A DNA stretch of 64,000 nt from an uncultured Spirochaetaceae bacterium (GTDB lineage Bacteria > Spirochaetota > Spirochaetia > Treponematales > Treponemataceae), in the NCBI GenBank assembly GCA_902778325.1, contig CACYWZ010000001.1, positions 1 through 64,000 of the forward strand, given 5' to 3'. Shown piece after piece: positions 53,439 to 62,414 of the stretch (positions are counted from its first letter, which is position 1; each line of letters opens with the position of its first letter). The translations under genes and the position numbers were made by a program. The notes under the pieces are model-generated. The model saw only the letters and a list, made by a program, of their open reading frames with translations. It searched no databases and was not told the origin of the DNA.

Positions 53439-56066
53439 ATGAAACAGACACAAATGCAACTATATTTTGAGGGCGCGGCGGGAAATGTTACTGGCTCGTG
53501 TTCGCGCCTTTCGTACACTTGCGGCGATGAAAAATATCAGATTTTAGTTGACTGCGGGCTTATGCAAGAGGCGGAAGAAGGCGAAATAAGCGTGCCAAAA
53601 TGGAGTTTTGAGCCATCAGAAATCAGCGTCGTACTTTTGACACACGCCCACATCGACCACTGTGGCGCATTGCCATTGTTGTACAATAACGGCTATGCAG
53701 GAAAAGTCTTTGCAACAGACGCCACAATCGAACTTGCCCAAATAATGCTTGCCGACATCGCAAGAACAACAAAACTCTTTGAAAAAGACGACATCGACAA
53801 AATACGCTGGCAAAGCGTCGACAGCATTGAAGCTGGAAGAGAGCAAGCAAAATATTTTCCGATATTGCCGTTCATTCGCGCAAACTTTATTCGCTCGTCC
53901 CATATTCTTGGCGCATGCGGAGTTTATGTGCAGTGGTTCAAATCGATATGCGAAGAAGGCGAAGCAATCGAAAAAGGCGCAAACGCTTACGAAAATTATC
54001 AGACAATTTTCTTTTCAGGCGATGTCGGACGCTCGTTTGATGGCATAAACGAAGAATCAACATTCTTGAAACCAAACTTTTATCCGTTCACCTCTGATAA
54101 GCAAAGAGAGTTTTTCGTTCTTGAATCCACCTACGGAAACAGAGTCCATGGCGAAAATACAGATTACAAGTCAAAACTCGCTTTTCTTGAAAAAACACTC
54201 AAAACCGCGCTTTCGGGGAACGGATACGCCGTCATTCCAGCCTTCGCGCTCGACAGAACGCAAACAATCCTCGGCGATTTGTTCGACGTGCTCAAAACAA
54301 AAGCGATTTTGGAAAAAAACAACATTGACGATGAAGCCATCAAAGCAGAAATCAAGAAAATAGAAAGCGAGAGCGCAAGCGACAAAAAAGCCAAAAAAGA
54401 AAAAAAAGCCAAAATTGCAGAATTGCAAAAAAAACTCAAAGAGCGAAAAATCATTTGCGTTCACTCGCTTTCCCCGCTCGGAAACCAAATCAACCGCGTC
54501 TATGCAAAGAACTTAGGCGTCGAATCAAAAACGATGGACAAAAACGGCAAAATCCGATTTCGCTATTTGAACAGAAATCCCGAAATCCCAGATGAATACA
54601 AAAACGAAGAAAACACCAGCAGCGATTTTGAAAGCGACGACAACGTAAAACAGAGAACCACCTGCTTGCTCGAAGGAAAGTTTTCGGGAGAAGACTTCGC
54701 GAACGATTTTGTGTTCACGAACGAAATAATGTTCGAGCAAAAGAAGGTCGGCTCTCTTCTCAAAAGCCTTCCGAAAAACGCCTCCGTGTTCTGCCGTCCG
54801 CAATCTGTCGTCGTGGGCGCAAGCGGAATGTGCGACAGAGGCTTTATTCTTGGCGCAATCGAAAAGGCGCTAAAAGATGAGAACGCAACGATAATTCTCA
54901 CGGGCTACACGCCGAAAGGAAGCGCGGGCGAGATAATCAAAAGATTTTCAAACGGAATTGAGAACGCAGGCTTTTCAAAGCAAGAACTTTTCAACAAAAC
55001 AATCCCGTCCACAAAAGTGCGTCTTTTTGAAGTAAAGGCAAAAGTCGTCGATATGTCCGAGTTTTACAGCGCGCACGCCGACCAGAAAGAGCTTTTGACA
55101 TACGTCTTTGACAATCCCGCAAAGCCCAGAACAAAGCCCGTGCAAGTCTTTTTGAACCACGGCTCAATCGCTGGCGGTCTCACGCTTGCCGACAAAATCG
55201 ACGCTTTCAACTCCCGAATCGCAAACGGCGCTGTCGTTCCGCGAACGCTCGTCACCTCCCCCGCTTTCCGCGCTTTCGACATTTCAGGCGACGAAGTCAT
55301 ATCGCTTTCAACCGACGAGGAAAAAAGCGCCCACGAGAAGCTAATCGATGAGGCTGTAAAACTCCTCGCCGAAGAGGGCGAAAGCGAGAGCGCCGAGAAA
55401 ACAGAGCAAAGCAGCGAAAATGCAATCGAGGGCGAGAAAGCGAAACCAGAAGATAACGAAAGCGACGACGACGAAATTGACGTTTTCATCAAAAACGAGA
55501 TTGTCAAAAAAATGCCTTTTTTGATTTTGGACGTCGACATAAAAGAGGCAGTCACAAGCGTGATAAAACCAATGATAACAAAAGAAAAACTCAATGTCGA
55601 AAGTGCAAAAGAAGCACGAAAAGCGCTTTTGGCATGGCGAAAGGAGACTGAAAAAAACGCACACTTTCCGGAACTTGATTTCCTCAAAGAGAAAATCGAA
55701 AGCGACGAGATTTTCACTTCCGACACGCTGCAAGGCGTTTTGAGCGATTATGAAAAGCGATTTTCCGAGATGATTCTCGACGGATTTTCCGAGACGAAAA
55801 GAGAGATTGACTCTTTGCAAGCCCTTTTTGACGAAAGGAGCAAGGACAGTCTTTTGTGCGATATGCCCTACACGCTCTCTCTTCCGCGTCAAATCGACAA
55901 AATGTCAAAATCGTTTTTGAGGACAATCTTTGATGCGCTCAAAAAAGAGAAAGTCCGCGCTTTTGCAAAAGAAAAACTAAAGGAGTGGGAGATTTTTCCA
56001 AAACCGCTTGGCGAGGATGAAAAGATAACAGAAAACATGCTGTTTTCCGACGAGGTTCTCGACTAA
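53439..56066 (+). CDS. metallo-beta-lactamase/beta-CASP family protein (RNA-processing type)
   Basis: 875 residues from ATG 53439 (AAAAAGGAG upstream), not the earlier frame start at 53400. MBL motifs: LVDCGLMQEAEE, LTHAHIDHCGALP (HxHxDH), RSSHILGACG, FFSGDVGRSFDG. beta-CASP: FVLESTYGNRVHGE, MCDRGFILGAIE, LTGYTPKGSAGE, EFYSAHADQKELL, FLNHGSIAGG. A Lys/Glu/Ala insert sits at about 300-340, and an acidic linker plus helical domain follow from about 630 to the end, well beyond the usual about 460-540. Such proteins are RNA nucleases; the extra parts are unusual. Confidence 0.85.
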   Translation: MKQTQMQLYFEGAAGNVTGSCSRLSYTCGDEKYQILVDCGLMQEAEEGEISVPKWSFEPSEISVVLLTHAHIDHCGALPLLYNNGYAGKVFATDATIELAQIMLADIARTTKLFEKDDIDKIRWQSVDSIEAGREQAKYFPILPFIRANFIRSSHILGACGVYVQWFKSICEEGEAIEKGANAYENYQTIFFSGDVGRSFDGINEESTFLKPNFYPFTSDKQREFFVLESTYGNRVHGENTDYKSKLAFLEKTLKTALSGNGYAVIPAFALDRTQTILGDLFDVLKTKAILEKNNIDDEAIKAEIKKIESESASDKKAKKEKKAKIAELQKKLKERKIICVHSLSPLGNQINRVYAKNLGVESKTMDKNGKIRFRYLNRNPEIPDEYKNEENTSSDFESDDNVKQRTTCLLEGKFSGEDFANDFVFTNEIMFEQKKVGSLLKSLPKNASVFCRPQSVVVGASGMCDRGFILGAIEKALKDENATIILTGYTPKGSAGEIIKRFSNGIENAGFSKQELFNKTIPSTKVRLFEVKAKVVDMSEFYSAHADQKELLTYVFDNPAKPRTKPVQVFLNHGSIAGGLTLADKIDAFNSRIANGAVVPRTLVTSPAFRAFDISGDEVISLSTDEEKSAHEKLIDEAVKLLAEEGESESAEKTEQSSENAIEGEKAKPEDNESDDDEIDVFIKNEIVKKMPFLILDVDIKEAVTSVIKPMITKEKLNVESAKEARKALLAWRKETEKNAHFPELDFLKEKIESDEIFTSDTLQGVLSDYEKRFSEMILDGFSETKREIDSLQALFDERSKDSLLCDMPYTLSLPRQIDKMSKSFLRTIFDALKKEKVRAFAKEKLKEWEIFPKPLGEDEKITENMLFSDEVLD

Positions 56067-56078
56067 AAAAAATAACAA

Positions 56079-56109
56079 AAGGTCGCCCGAGTGTTCCGAC
56101 GACCTTTTT
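56079..56109 (+). terminator. terminator of the MBL/beta-CASP gene
   Basis: AAAGGTCG ... CGACCTTTTT hairpin just after the stop; it also forms the first unit of the following tandem array. Confidence 0.65.
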
Positions 56110-56324
56110 CTGTTTGGAAATTGTCTGTCCGAATGTCCCGACGACCTTTTTCCGTTTGGAAAATGCTTGTCAGAATGTCCCGACAGCGTTTTTCCGTTTG
56201 GAAATTGTCTGTCCGAACGTCCTGACGGCGTTTTTCCGTTTGGAAATTGTCTGTCCGAACGTTCCGACGACCTTTTCCGTTTGGAAATTGTTTGTCCGAA
56301 TGTCCCGACGGCTTTTTCCAAAAA
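56090..56324. repeat. intergenic tandem array, 42-bp period
   Basis: GTTTGGAAA recurs at 56112, 56154, 56196, 56238 and 56279 (period 42, 42, 42, 41). Consensus: TTTCCGTTTGGAAATTGTC then TGTCCGAAYGTCCCGACGACC. It contains the palindrome TTTCC-GTT-TGGAAA and shares CGACGACC with the adjacent terminator. Open frames run through it in several directions only because 42 is a multiple of three. Confidence 0.85.
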
Positions 56325-58313
56325 TCAAAGCGGCTCAAGGGAATCAAGCGAGTTTTCTTCCGCTTTTTCTTCTGGGAGCGGCGGCAACTCCTCAAGTTCC
56401 TCAAAGTCGCCATCTGTTGCAAAGCCGACTTCTTTTGCGAGTTCCTCTGTCTGCGTAAATCCCGCGTTGTCGACTGTCTTGAAGCTCGCAAGGACGTTTC
56501 CGACTTCGTTCATATTCGAGTAGTTTCGCATAGACAAAATGCTGATTTCCTGAATACGCTGCGTGATGTCTTCTGTTCCAATCTTGATTTCGTTAATGCC
56601 GTTCATTGATGTGGCAAAAATCTCGTGGAGCGTCGTCATATCGCTAGAAACTCTTTCCTGCTGCGTTTCGAGCTCGCCGCAGTAGCCGTTGATTTTTTCG
56701 GCGGAAGCGTTGATGTCGGCTGTGCGTCCAGAGATTTCGCGTGTCAAATTGTCGGCGTTTGCGACGCTTGTCGTGATTTCTTTGAGCGACTCAAGCATGT
56801 CGCTTGCCTGCTCGCTGACTTTTCTGAACGCTTCCTGCGCGTTGCTTGATGACACGTTCGCCTCGTTCACTTTGTCGATAATCGCGTAAATCGAAGAAGA
56901 GATTCTGTGCGCGTTCTCACCTGTGCTTTCCGCAAGGCTTCGGATTTCCTCCGCAACAACGCCAAATCCCTTTCCAGCCTCGCCTGCGTGCGCTGACTCG
57001 ATTGCGGCATTCATTGAGAGGAGGTTTGTTTGCTCACTAATTGCGTCGATGATTGTGACGATTTCGCGAACTTCATCGAGCATTCCTGTAATATCGCCAA
57101 GGATTTTGTTTGTTGCCGAAATCTTGTTGTCGCCATCGCTGACGAGGACTTTCATTTCTTCGGCGCTCGCTGTCTTTTGGACTGCCATGTAGTTGATTTC
57201 GCTCAGCGTGTGCGTCATGTTGTCGACATCGCTCTTGTTTTTCTCGATTGCACGGGTCTGCTTTGTGTTGTTGTCGATGAGGACGCTTGAAACTTGCGTC
57301 ATTGTGTTAAGAGAGTCCATTGTGCGCTCGACGACTGTGTTGAGCGAATTGAACTGCTCGGTCATTGATTTTACGTTCGCGTTGATTTCGTGTGTAGCCG
57401 CCGCGGTGTCGCTCGAAGCGTTGTCAATCTGCTGTCCTGACTCGATTGAGTTCTGCGCGCTTTTCTTGACGACAAGGAAGAACGCGTTGAGGTGGCTTGC
57501 GGCATTGTTGAGGTCTGACTGCAATGCGCCGATTTCGTCGTGCTCTGTGATTCTTGAGCGCGCTGTGAGGTCTTTTTCGGCAAGCATTGAGGACATAATC
57601 TGCAAGTTTTTGACGCGGTTCGTTATCTTTTTGGTGATTCGGCGCACGATGAGCATCATTATGAGGATGTCAAAGGCGGAGAATGAAAAGGCTATAATGC
57701 GGAAAACGCGGTCAAGGAAGGCGACTTCTTTGTCGAGTCCGTCGGAAAGCGCTGTTATAACGCTTACGAGTCCGTCGCTCGTGAACTTGAGTGTTGAAAT
57801 CACGTCCAAGTATCCCATCTCCGCAATGACGGCGCGAAGGTCGCTGTATTCTTTGTGGAGCGCGACTGCCTGAAGCAAACCATGGGCGGCAACTGAGTTT
57901 TTGAACGCAAGCGGTGTTTCAAGTTCAACAAGATTTTTGTAATGCACCGAAATCTCGTTGAACTTGTTTTCGAGGAACTTCCAGACGGATTCGATGCTAT
58001 TGACTCTGTCTTTCAAGTCGCTCGTAAGAAGGCGGCGCCCGCTTCCATTGATGATTATGTCAAAACTTTTTCCACATTCTGCAAGGAGTTTTTCCCACTC
58101 CACAGAAATGTAGCCCATGTCCATTCCGCTCGCATTAAGGCGGTCATTAAAACTTGAAACGCGCTCATAATTAAACTGCAATCTGGCAAGCTGATGCTGA
58201 TAATCTTTTAGTTTTATTTCTTGGCTTGAGCCAAAAATAAGCACGAACGAAAGGATAATGAACTGGCAGATAAGCCACGCGATAAGCCAGCGGAACTTGG
58301 TATTAAGTTTCAT
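56325..58313 (-). CDS. methyl-accepting chemotaxis protein
   Basis: 662 residues from ATG 58313 (AGAGG upstream; a GTG lies six bases earlier). TM1 at about 8-28 ([20 protein letters not shown]), periplasmic helical sensor to about 205, TM2 ([18 protein letters not shown]), HAMP ([17 protein letters not shown]), and the signalling hairpin [20 protein letters not shown] with [18 protein letters not shown]. The C-terminal tail is acidic and Pro-rich ([18 protein letters not shown]). It signals to CheA/CheW. The ligand is unknown. Confidence 0.93.
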   Translation of the reverse strand: MKLNTKFRWLIAWLICQFIILSFVLIFGSSQEIKLKDYQHQLARLQFNYERVSSFNDRLNASGMDMGYISVEWEKLLAECGKSFDIIINGSGRRLLTSDLKDRVNSIESVWKFLENKFNEISVHYKNLVELETPLAFKNSVAAHGLLQAVALHKEYSDLRAVIAEMGYLDVISTLKFTSDGLVSVITALSDGLDKEVAFLDRVFRIIAFSFSAFDILIMMLIVRRITKKITNRVKNLQIMSSMLAEKDLTARSRITEHDEIGALQSDLNNAASHLNAFFLVVKKSAQNSIESGQQIDNASSDTAAATHEINANVKSMTEQFNSLNTVVERTMDSLNTMTQVSSVLIDNNTKQTRAIEKNKSDVDNMTHTLSEINYMAVQKTASAEEMKVLVSDGDNKISATNKILGDITGMLDEVREIVTIIDAISEQTNLLSMNAAIESAHAGEAGKGFGVVAEEIRSLAESTGENAHRISSSIYAIIDKVNEANVSSSNAQEAFRKVSEQASDMLESLKEITTSVANADNLTREISGRTADINASAEKINGYCGELETQQERVSSDMTTLHEIFATSMNGINEIKIGTEDITQRIQEISILSMRNYSNMNEVGNVLASFKTVDNAGFTQTEELAKEVGFATDGDFEELEELPPLPEEKAEENSLDSLEPL

Positions 58314-58435
58314 AATCACCTCTTGAAAAAATGCGAAATATTAGATAAACACATTAAATTATAGGGTTATTATACACCAAAAATTCGGGCTTTTGGAATA
58401 AAAAAAAGTCATATTTATCAAAAAAGTCGGAAAGC

Positions 58436-58471
58436 AAAAATAAACCCGTCTCGGTACAATTCCGAAACGGG
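58436..58471 (-). terminator. terminator of the GNAT gene / polymer cluster
   Basis: Minus strand CCCGTTTCGG-AATTGTA-CCGAGACGGG followed by TTTATTTTT. Confidence 0.8.
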
Positions 58472-58488
58472 GAGCGAGAATGAGAAAA

Positions 58489-59049
58489 TCATAGTTTTCG
58501 CATCATTGTGTAAATGTTTTGCAATCTGCCGTCTTTGAGCTTTACTCCGTCTGGGATTAATCCTGTTATTCTAAAGCCCATTTTTTCGTACAAAGCTCTG
58601 GCTCGGCTGTTGCCTTCAACAAACTCAAGTTCAATTTGCTCAAGATATTCGTTTTCTTTTGCGATGTTGAAAAGTTCTTGAAAAAAGCGAGTGCCAATGC
58701 CCAAGTTCCAGTATTCGCGCAAAAGTGCAATTCCAACCGTCGCGCGATGTCTGGTCTTTAAGTCTTTGCCCCAGCTAATGTCGCAATTTCCCGCGATTTT
58801 GCCGTCCACAAAGCAAAAGAGCATCGCCTTTGTGTCAGATTTGTTCGATTCTGCCAAAAAGCTCTGTTCGCTTTCGATGGTCGTGTCTGCCCATTCTTCG
58901 CTGTATCGCAAAAGAAAGTCGGTTTCGCCGCAAGATTTTGTTATAAAATCAAGTGCAGCTTTTGCTTCTGCTTCGTCGCTGTCGTTCGCGCTTCTGATAA
59001 CAGCTTTTCGCCCGTCTTTGAGCGTGAACTCTATTGCTTGTCTAATCAT
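58489..59049 (-). CDS. GNAT-family N-acetyltransferase
   Basis: 186 residues. Acetyl-CoA fold: AGNCDISWGKDLKTRHRATV then GIALLREYWNLGIGTRFFQEL (the pyrophosphate loop, here N-L-G-I-G-T) and VEGNSRARALYEKMGFR. Its start overlaps the end of the TagB-like gene by 8 bases, so it is translationally coupled to the polymer cluster. The acceptor may be an amino sugar or amino-alkyl group of that polymer, but a protein or small-molecule target is equally possible. Confidence 0.87.
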   Translation of the reverse strand: MIRQAIEFTLKDGRKAVIRSANDSDEAEAKAALDFITKSCGETDFLLRYSEEWADTTIESEQSFLAESNKSDTKAMLFCFVDGKIAGNCDISWGKDLKTRHRATVGIALLREYWNLGIGTRFFQELFNIAKENEYLEQIELEFVEGNSRARALYEKMGFRITGLIPDGVKLKDGRLQNIYTMMRKL

Positions 59050-60271
59050 TCTTTTCGAGCTCGGCGAGTTTGTTAATCATATAATCCGCGGTTCTCTTGC
59101 CCGCCTCTCCGATGTGCTGCCACGCCTCTGCCTTGAAATGCGCGCGTTTTTTGGCAAGTTCTGGACTGTCGGAAGCGTTCTTGATGACTTCGGCGATGTT
59201 CGGGAAATCCTCTTCTTTGATTGGAATGCCGATTTCCTGTAGCGTCGTAACCGCCCAAGGCTCGTGTCCTGTGTCGTAAATGTCGTATGGAAGCAAATCC
59301 ATTTCGGCATTTGCGTACATAACAGGCTTGTCGCAAAGGAACGTGTAATCGTAAACGATGCCAGAAAAGTCCGAAATCATAATGTCGGCTTTCTTTAGCG
59401 AATAGATGTTGTCACGCTCGTTGTCCCAAGACAAGTTTGGAGCGTCTTTGTATCGCTCCTGCAAGCGCTCGAGCATATCCTTTTCGCTAATGCGGCTCTG
59501 CGGGTGCGGGCGAACGATGATGCGCATTCCGCTTTTGACGAGCGGGTCAAGCAACTTTTCGCCATAAAGACCGAGCAATGCACTCTTTCCCCAAGACGGA
59601 GAGACAAGAACCGTAAACTCATGGTTTTCTTCTGCTGGAATTGCAGCGATTTTCTCTTTGAGGACATCGAGATATGTGCAACCAACCGTAACGAGTTCCT
59701 TTGCTGGAAGCTCGCGCTGTTTTTCGAGAAGCCTGATGTCGTCAGTTTGATAATCGCCCGTCATCAAAACGCTGTCAAAATAATCCAAGCCGAACAAGCG
59801 GTACATCGTCGAATCTGTGCAAGAGTGGAAGATGTGGCTGTAATGCTTGACGTTCTTGCTGCGCTTTAGCTGGTAGACTTGAAGTCCCGGCGTCGTCATA
59901 AGAACAATGCCCGCTGAAAGCATATTGAGCTTTGCATAAGCGACGTTTCCTGTTCCAATGCACTCAGGCTTTACGAACTTGAAGCCTTTCTCAAAAATCG
60001 GGTCATCTTCTGTTCCCGTGAAATAAGTAAGTTCTATTCCGCGCTTTTCAAACTCTTCGGCAACAGGCAAAAACACCGTGAAATAGCGCTTATCCTCGCA
60101 GTAGACGACGTATTTTTTGTAGGACTTGTCGAGTTCAGCGCCTTTTTTGCCCGCGAACAAGAGCTTGAGTTTCAAGAGCAGAGCCTTCGCCAAAAAAAAC
60201 AGCGTCGCCGCCGCTCCGATTAAAATCGAGAACAGCATTGAGCCTGTTCCCGGGTCAATATAAAGTAACAT
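59042..60271 (-). CDS. CDP-glycerol glycerophosphotransferase-like protein (TagB/TagF type)
   Basis: 409 residues. A membrane-anchoring helix is at about 10-38 (GSMLFSILIGAAATLFFLAKALLL). The GT-B transferase part has FHSCTDSTMYRLFGLDYFD, VGCTYLDVLKEK, SPSWGKSALLG, IIVRPHPQSR and ADIMISDFSGIVYDYTFL, the motifs of the teichoic acid polymerase family. It adds CDP-activated alditol phosphates to a lipid-linked or surface polymer at the inner face of the membrane. Between the fusion enzyme (upstream) and GNAT (overlapping, downstream). Confidence 0.88.
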   Translation of the reverse strand: MLLYIDPGTGSMLFSILIGAAATLFFLAKALLLKLKLLFAGKKGAELDKSYKKYVVYCEDKRYFTVFLPVAEEFEKRGIELTYFTGTEDDPIFEKGFKFVKPECIGTGNVAYAKLNMLSAGIVLMTTPGLQVYQLKRSKNVKHYSHIFHSCTDSTMYRLFGLDYFDSVLMTGDYQTDDIRLLEKQRELPAKELVTVGCTYLDVLKEKIAAIPAEENHEFTVLVSPSWGKSALLGLYGEKLLDPLVKSGMRIIVRPHPQSRISEKDMLERLQERYKDAPNLSWDNERDNIYSLKKADIMISDFSGIVYDYTFLCDKPVMYANAEMDLLPYDIYDTGHEPWAVTTLQEIGIPIKEEDFPNIAEVIKNASDSPELAKKRAHFKAEAWQHIGEAGKRTADYMINKLAELEKND

Positions 60272-60293
60272 AATTTTCTCCGTGTACGAGATA

Positions 60294-60420
60294 ACAAAAG
60301 TGCGGGGTTATACCCCCGCGGTTATGCGGGATTATAGTCCCGCACCACTGCATGACCATAGCCCCGCACCACCGCGGGATTATAATCAAGCACCACCGCT
60401 TGACCAGAACCCCGCAGTGT
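60294..60420. repeat. GC-rich 24-bp-period palindromic array
   Basis: GCACCACYGC words start at 60342, 60366 and 60390, with related GC words at 60318 and 60414 (period 24). It contains GCGGGATTATAGTCCCGC and GCGGGGTTATACCCCCGC, which are near palindromes. Located between two genes of the same operon, so it is probably transcribed. Function unknown. Confidence 0.65.
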
Positions 60421-60427
60421 GCATTTG

Positions 60428-62395
60428 CTATTTTTCGATGAACTCTTTGATAAGACCAAGCACTTTGTCCATATCGGCTTTCGGTGCGACTGTTATGCGC
60501 ATTGAAAGTCTGCCCGCTTCTGTCCAGAGGCGAACGAGATAGCCGTTGTCTGCAAGGTAGTCCTTGAGAGCTTGAACGTCGATTCCGTCGAAGTGAATAA
60601 AGATGAAGTTCGCTGCTGAATCAAACGCTTTTACGCCCTTGATTTTGTTGATTTCGGAGATGAAATCTGCTTTGAGCTGAATAATCGTTTTGGTAAGCTC
60701 ATTGTAATATTTCTTGTCTTCGAGCGCCGCAATCGCAACTTTGCGTCCGATGTTTGAAACGCGGAACGGGTTGAGGTCGAGTTTGAAGACCTGTCGTGCC
60801 ATCGGTGTGCAAAGTCCGTAACCGATACGAACGCCTGCAAGACCGTAAAGTTTTGAGAATGTGCGAGCGAAAACGACGTTGTTGTATGTTGTCAAAAGGT
60901 ATTTTGCGTCGTACTTAACTGTTGAGAATCCCAAGTACGCTTCGTCAACGATAACGAGTGATGTCGGGTTGTCTTTGATGATGCGCTCAAGGTCTTTTGG
61001 GCTAATCACAGCGCCTGTCGGGTTGTGAGGTGTTGTGATGACGATAATGCGAGGTTTTGTTGCAGCGGCTTTGCTCATGAGTCCTTCAACGTCGAACTCG
61101 TAAGCATTTTCGCCAGGCTTAATGTCGTAATATGCAGGCTTTGCAAAGTGCAACTCGATTACAGACTTGTAGTAGTTCCAAGCTGGAGCAGAAATCAAAA
61201 CAACATCGTCTTTGTTCAAAACAAGCGTCATAATTGTCTTGATGACGTCAGATGAGCCTGAGTGAATGAAAATGCTGTCAGTTCCGAGTTCTGTTTTCTT
61301 TGAAATCTCGACTGCAAGAGCGTCGTCGCGTGTGAGGTCATAGAGGTACAAGTCCTCCATCTTTGCGTTGTGCATTACCTCAAGACACTTTGGGGAAGGT
61401 CCAAAAAGGTTTTCGTTGACGTGCATTCGTCCTGTTGTCTGCTCAGTGGCAACAACAGAATACTGCTTTGTGTCTGTGTAGTTGGAGAGGTATGAAATGC
61501 GCTGTGTTGAGTTTACGAGTTCTTCTTCCTGAAAGAACTGGTCGATGAAGTCCTTGAAGTTCGGATAGAACTGCAAGATGTCTTCTGTTGTGTCGAACTC
61601 TTTGCACTCAGCGTCGTCATAGCGCTTGATTTTCATCAAAAGCTCTGTGATGTGCTTAATCTGGAAGTCGTCCCAAAGCATATACTTCATATCTGGGTCA
61701 TAGTACTCTTTGACCATCAAATCAACGAACTTTGCGCTGAACGATTTTGAGAAGAACGCCTCACCGATTGTGTACCAAGCCTTTTCTCCGCCCTTCTTGA
61801 CCGATGTCATATATCCGCGGTCGTCCAAACCTTTGACGCAGTATTCGTTGCAGAACTCGTCTGAGTAAAGACAGCCATAGTATGAATCATAGACGTAATC
61901 GCGATAAACGTTGTGAGCAAACCAGTTGTCAGAGCAACAGATATAAGATGCCTTGATATAGTCTTTTGCGGCATAGAGGGAAGACATATTGTTTTTCTCT
62001 TCCCACTCGTTGTTGTCGATAACGATGAGTTCAGGATACTTTTTCGCCATCTCATAGTAGCGCTCTTTGAGGTAGCCAACAACGAGGACGATTTCCTTGA
62101 TTCCAGCATCGTGAAGCTGCTTAATCTGGCGCTCTACCATTGTGTCGCCCTTGATTTCAAACAAGCCTTTTGGAAGGTAGTTTGAAAGCGGCATACAACG
62201 GCGGCTTCTTCCTGCTGCCATAATAATAGCGTTGTCGACTTTGTACGGAGCAAGAGCCTCCATACCAGCGTCTGTCACAGAATTTTTTTCAACCCAGCCA
62301 GCTTTTGTGCAAGCCAAAACTGTATCTGACGAAAATGCACTAACATCTTCATTTCGGCGAACTGCCATCAAATAGTCGAATTCTTGTTCAGTCAT
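60428..62395 (-). CDS. bifunctional nucleotidyltransferase / class I-II aminotransferase
   Basis: 655 residues. A short helical N-terminal domain (1-50) precedes a LicC-like nucleotidyltransferase at about 54-290 (AIIMAAGRSRRCMPLSNYLPK, VVGYLKERYYEM, CCSDNWF), which uses CTP to activate a phospho-amino alcohol. Residues about 310-655 are a HisC-like PLP aminotransferase (MHVNENLFGPSP, TPHNPTGAVIS, VDEAYLGFS, PLP Lys in FSKLYGLAGVRIGYG). AAGGAG precedes the ATG. The fusion suggests one protein makes an amino-alkyl phosphate (for example serinol phosphate) and turns it into a CDP derivative for the TagB-like transferase. That product is inferred. Confidence 0.85.
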   Translation of the reverse strand: MTEQEFDYLMAVRRNEDVSAFSSDTVLACTKAGWVEKNSVTDAGMEALAPYKVDNAIIMAAGRSRRCMPLSNYLPKGLFEIKGDTMVERQIKQLHDAGIKEIVLVVGYLKERYYEMAKKYPELIVIDNNEWEEKNNMSSLYAAKDYIKASYICCSDNWFAHNVYRDYVYDSYYGCLYSDEFCNEYCVKGLDDRGYMTSVKKGGEKAWYTIGEAFFSKSFSAKFVDLMVKEYYDPDMKYMLWDDFQIKHITELLMKIKRYDDAECKEFDTTEDILQFYPNFKDFIDQFFQEEELVNSTQRISYLSNYTDTKQYSVVATEQTTGRMHVNENLFGPSPKCLEVMHNAKMEDLYLYDLTRDDALAVEISKKTELGTDSIFIHSGSSDVIKTIMTLVLNKDDVVLISAPAWNYYKSVIELHFAKPAYYDIKPGENAYEFDVEGLMSKAAATKPRIIVITTPHNPTGAVISPKDLERIIKDNPTSLVIVDEAYLGFSTVKYDAKYLLTTYNNVVFARTFSKLYGLAGVRIGYGLCTPMARQVFKLDLNPFRVSNIGRKVAIAALEDKKYYNELTKTIIQLKADFISEINKIKGVKAFDSAANFIFIHFDGIDVQALKDYLADNGYLVRLWTEAGRLSMRITVAPKADMDKVLGLIKEFIEK

Positions 62396-62414
62396 ATAAA
62401 CTCCTTATATGTGT

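Noticed and set aside
55064-55726. 220-residue Ser-rich minus-strand frame
   Set aside because: Antisense shadow of the MBL/beta-CASP gene.
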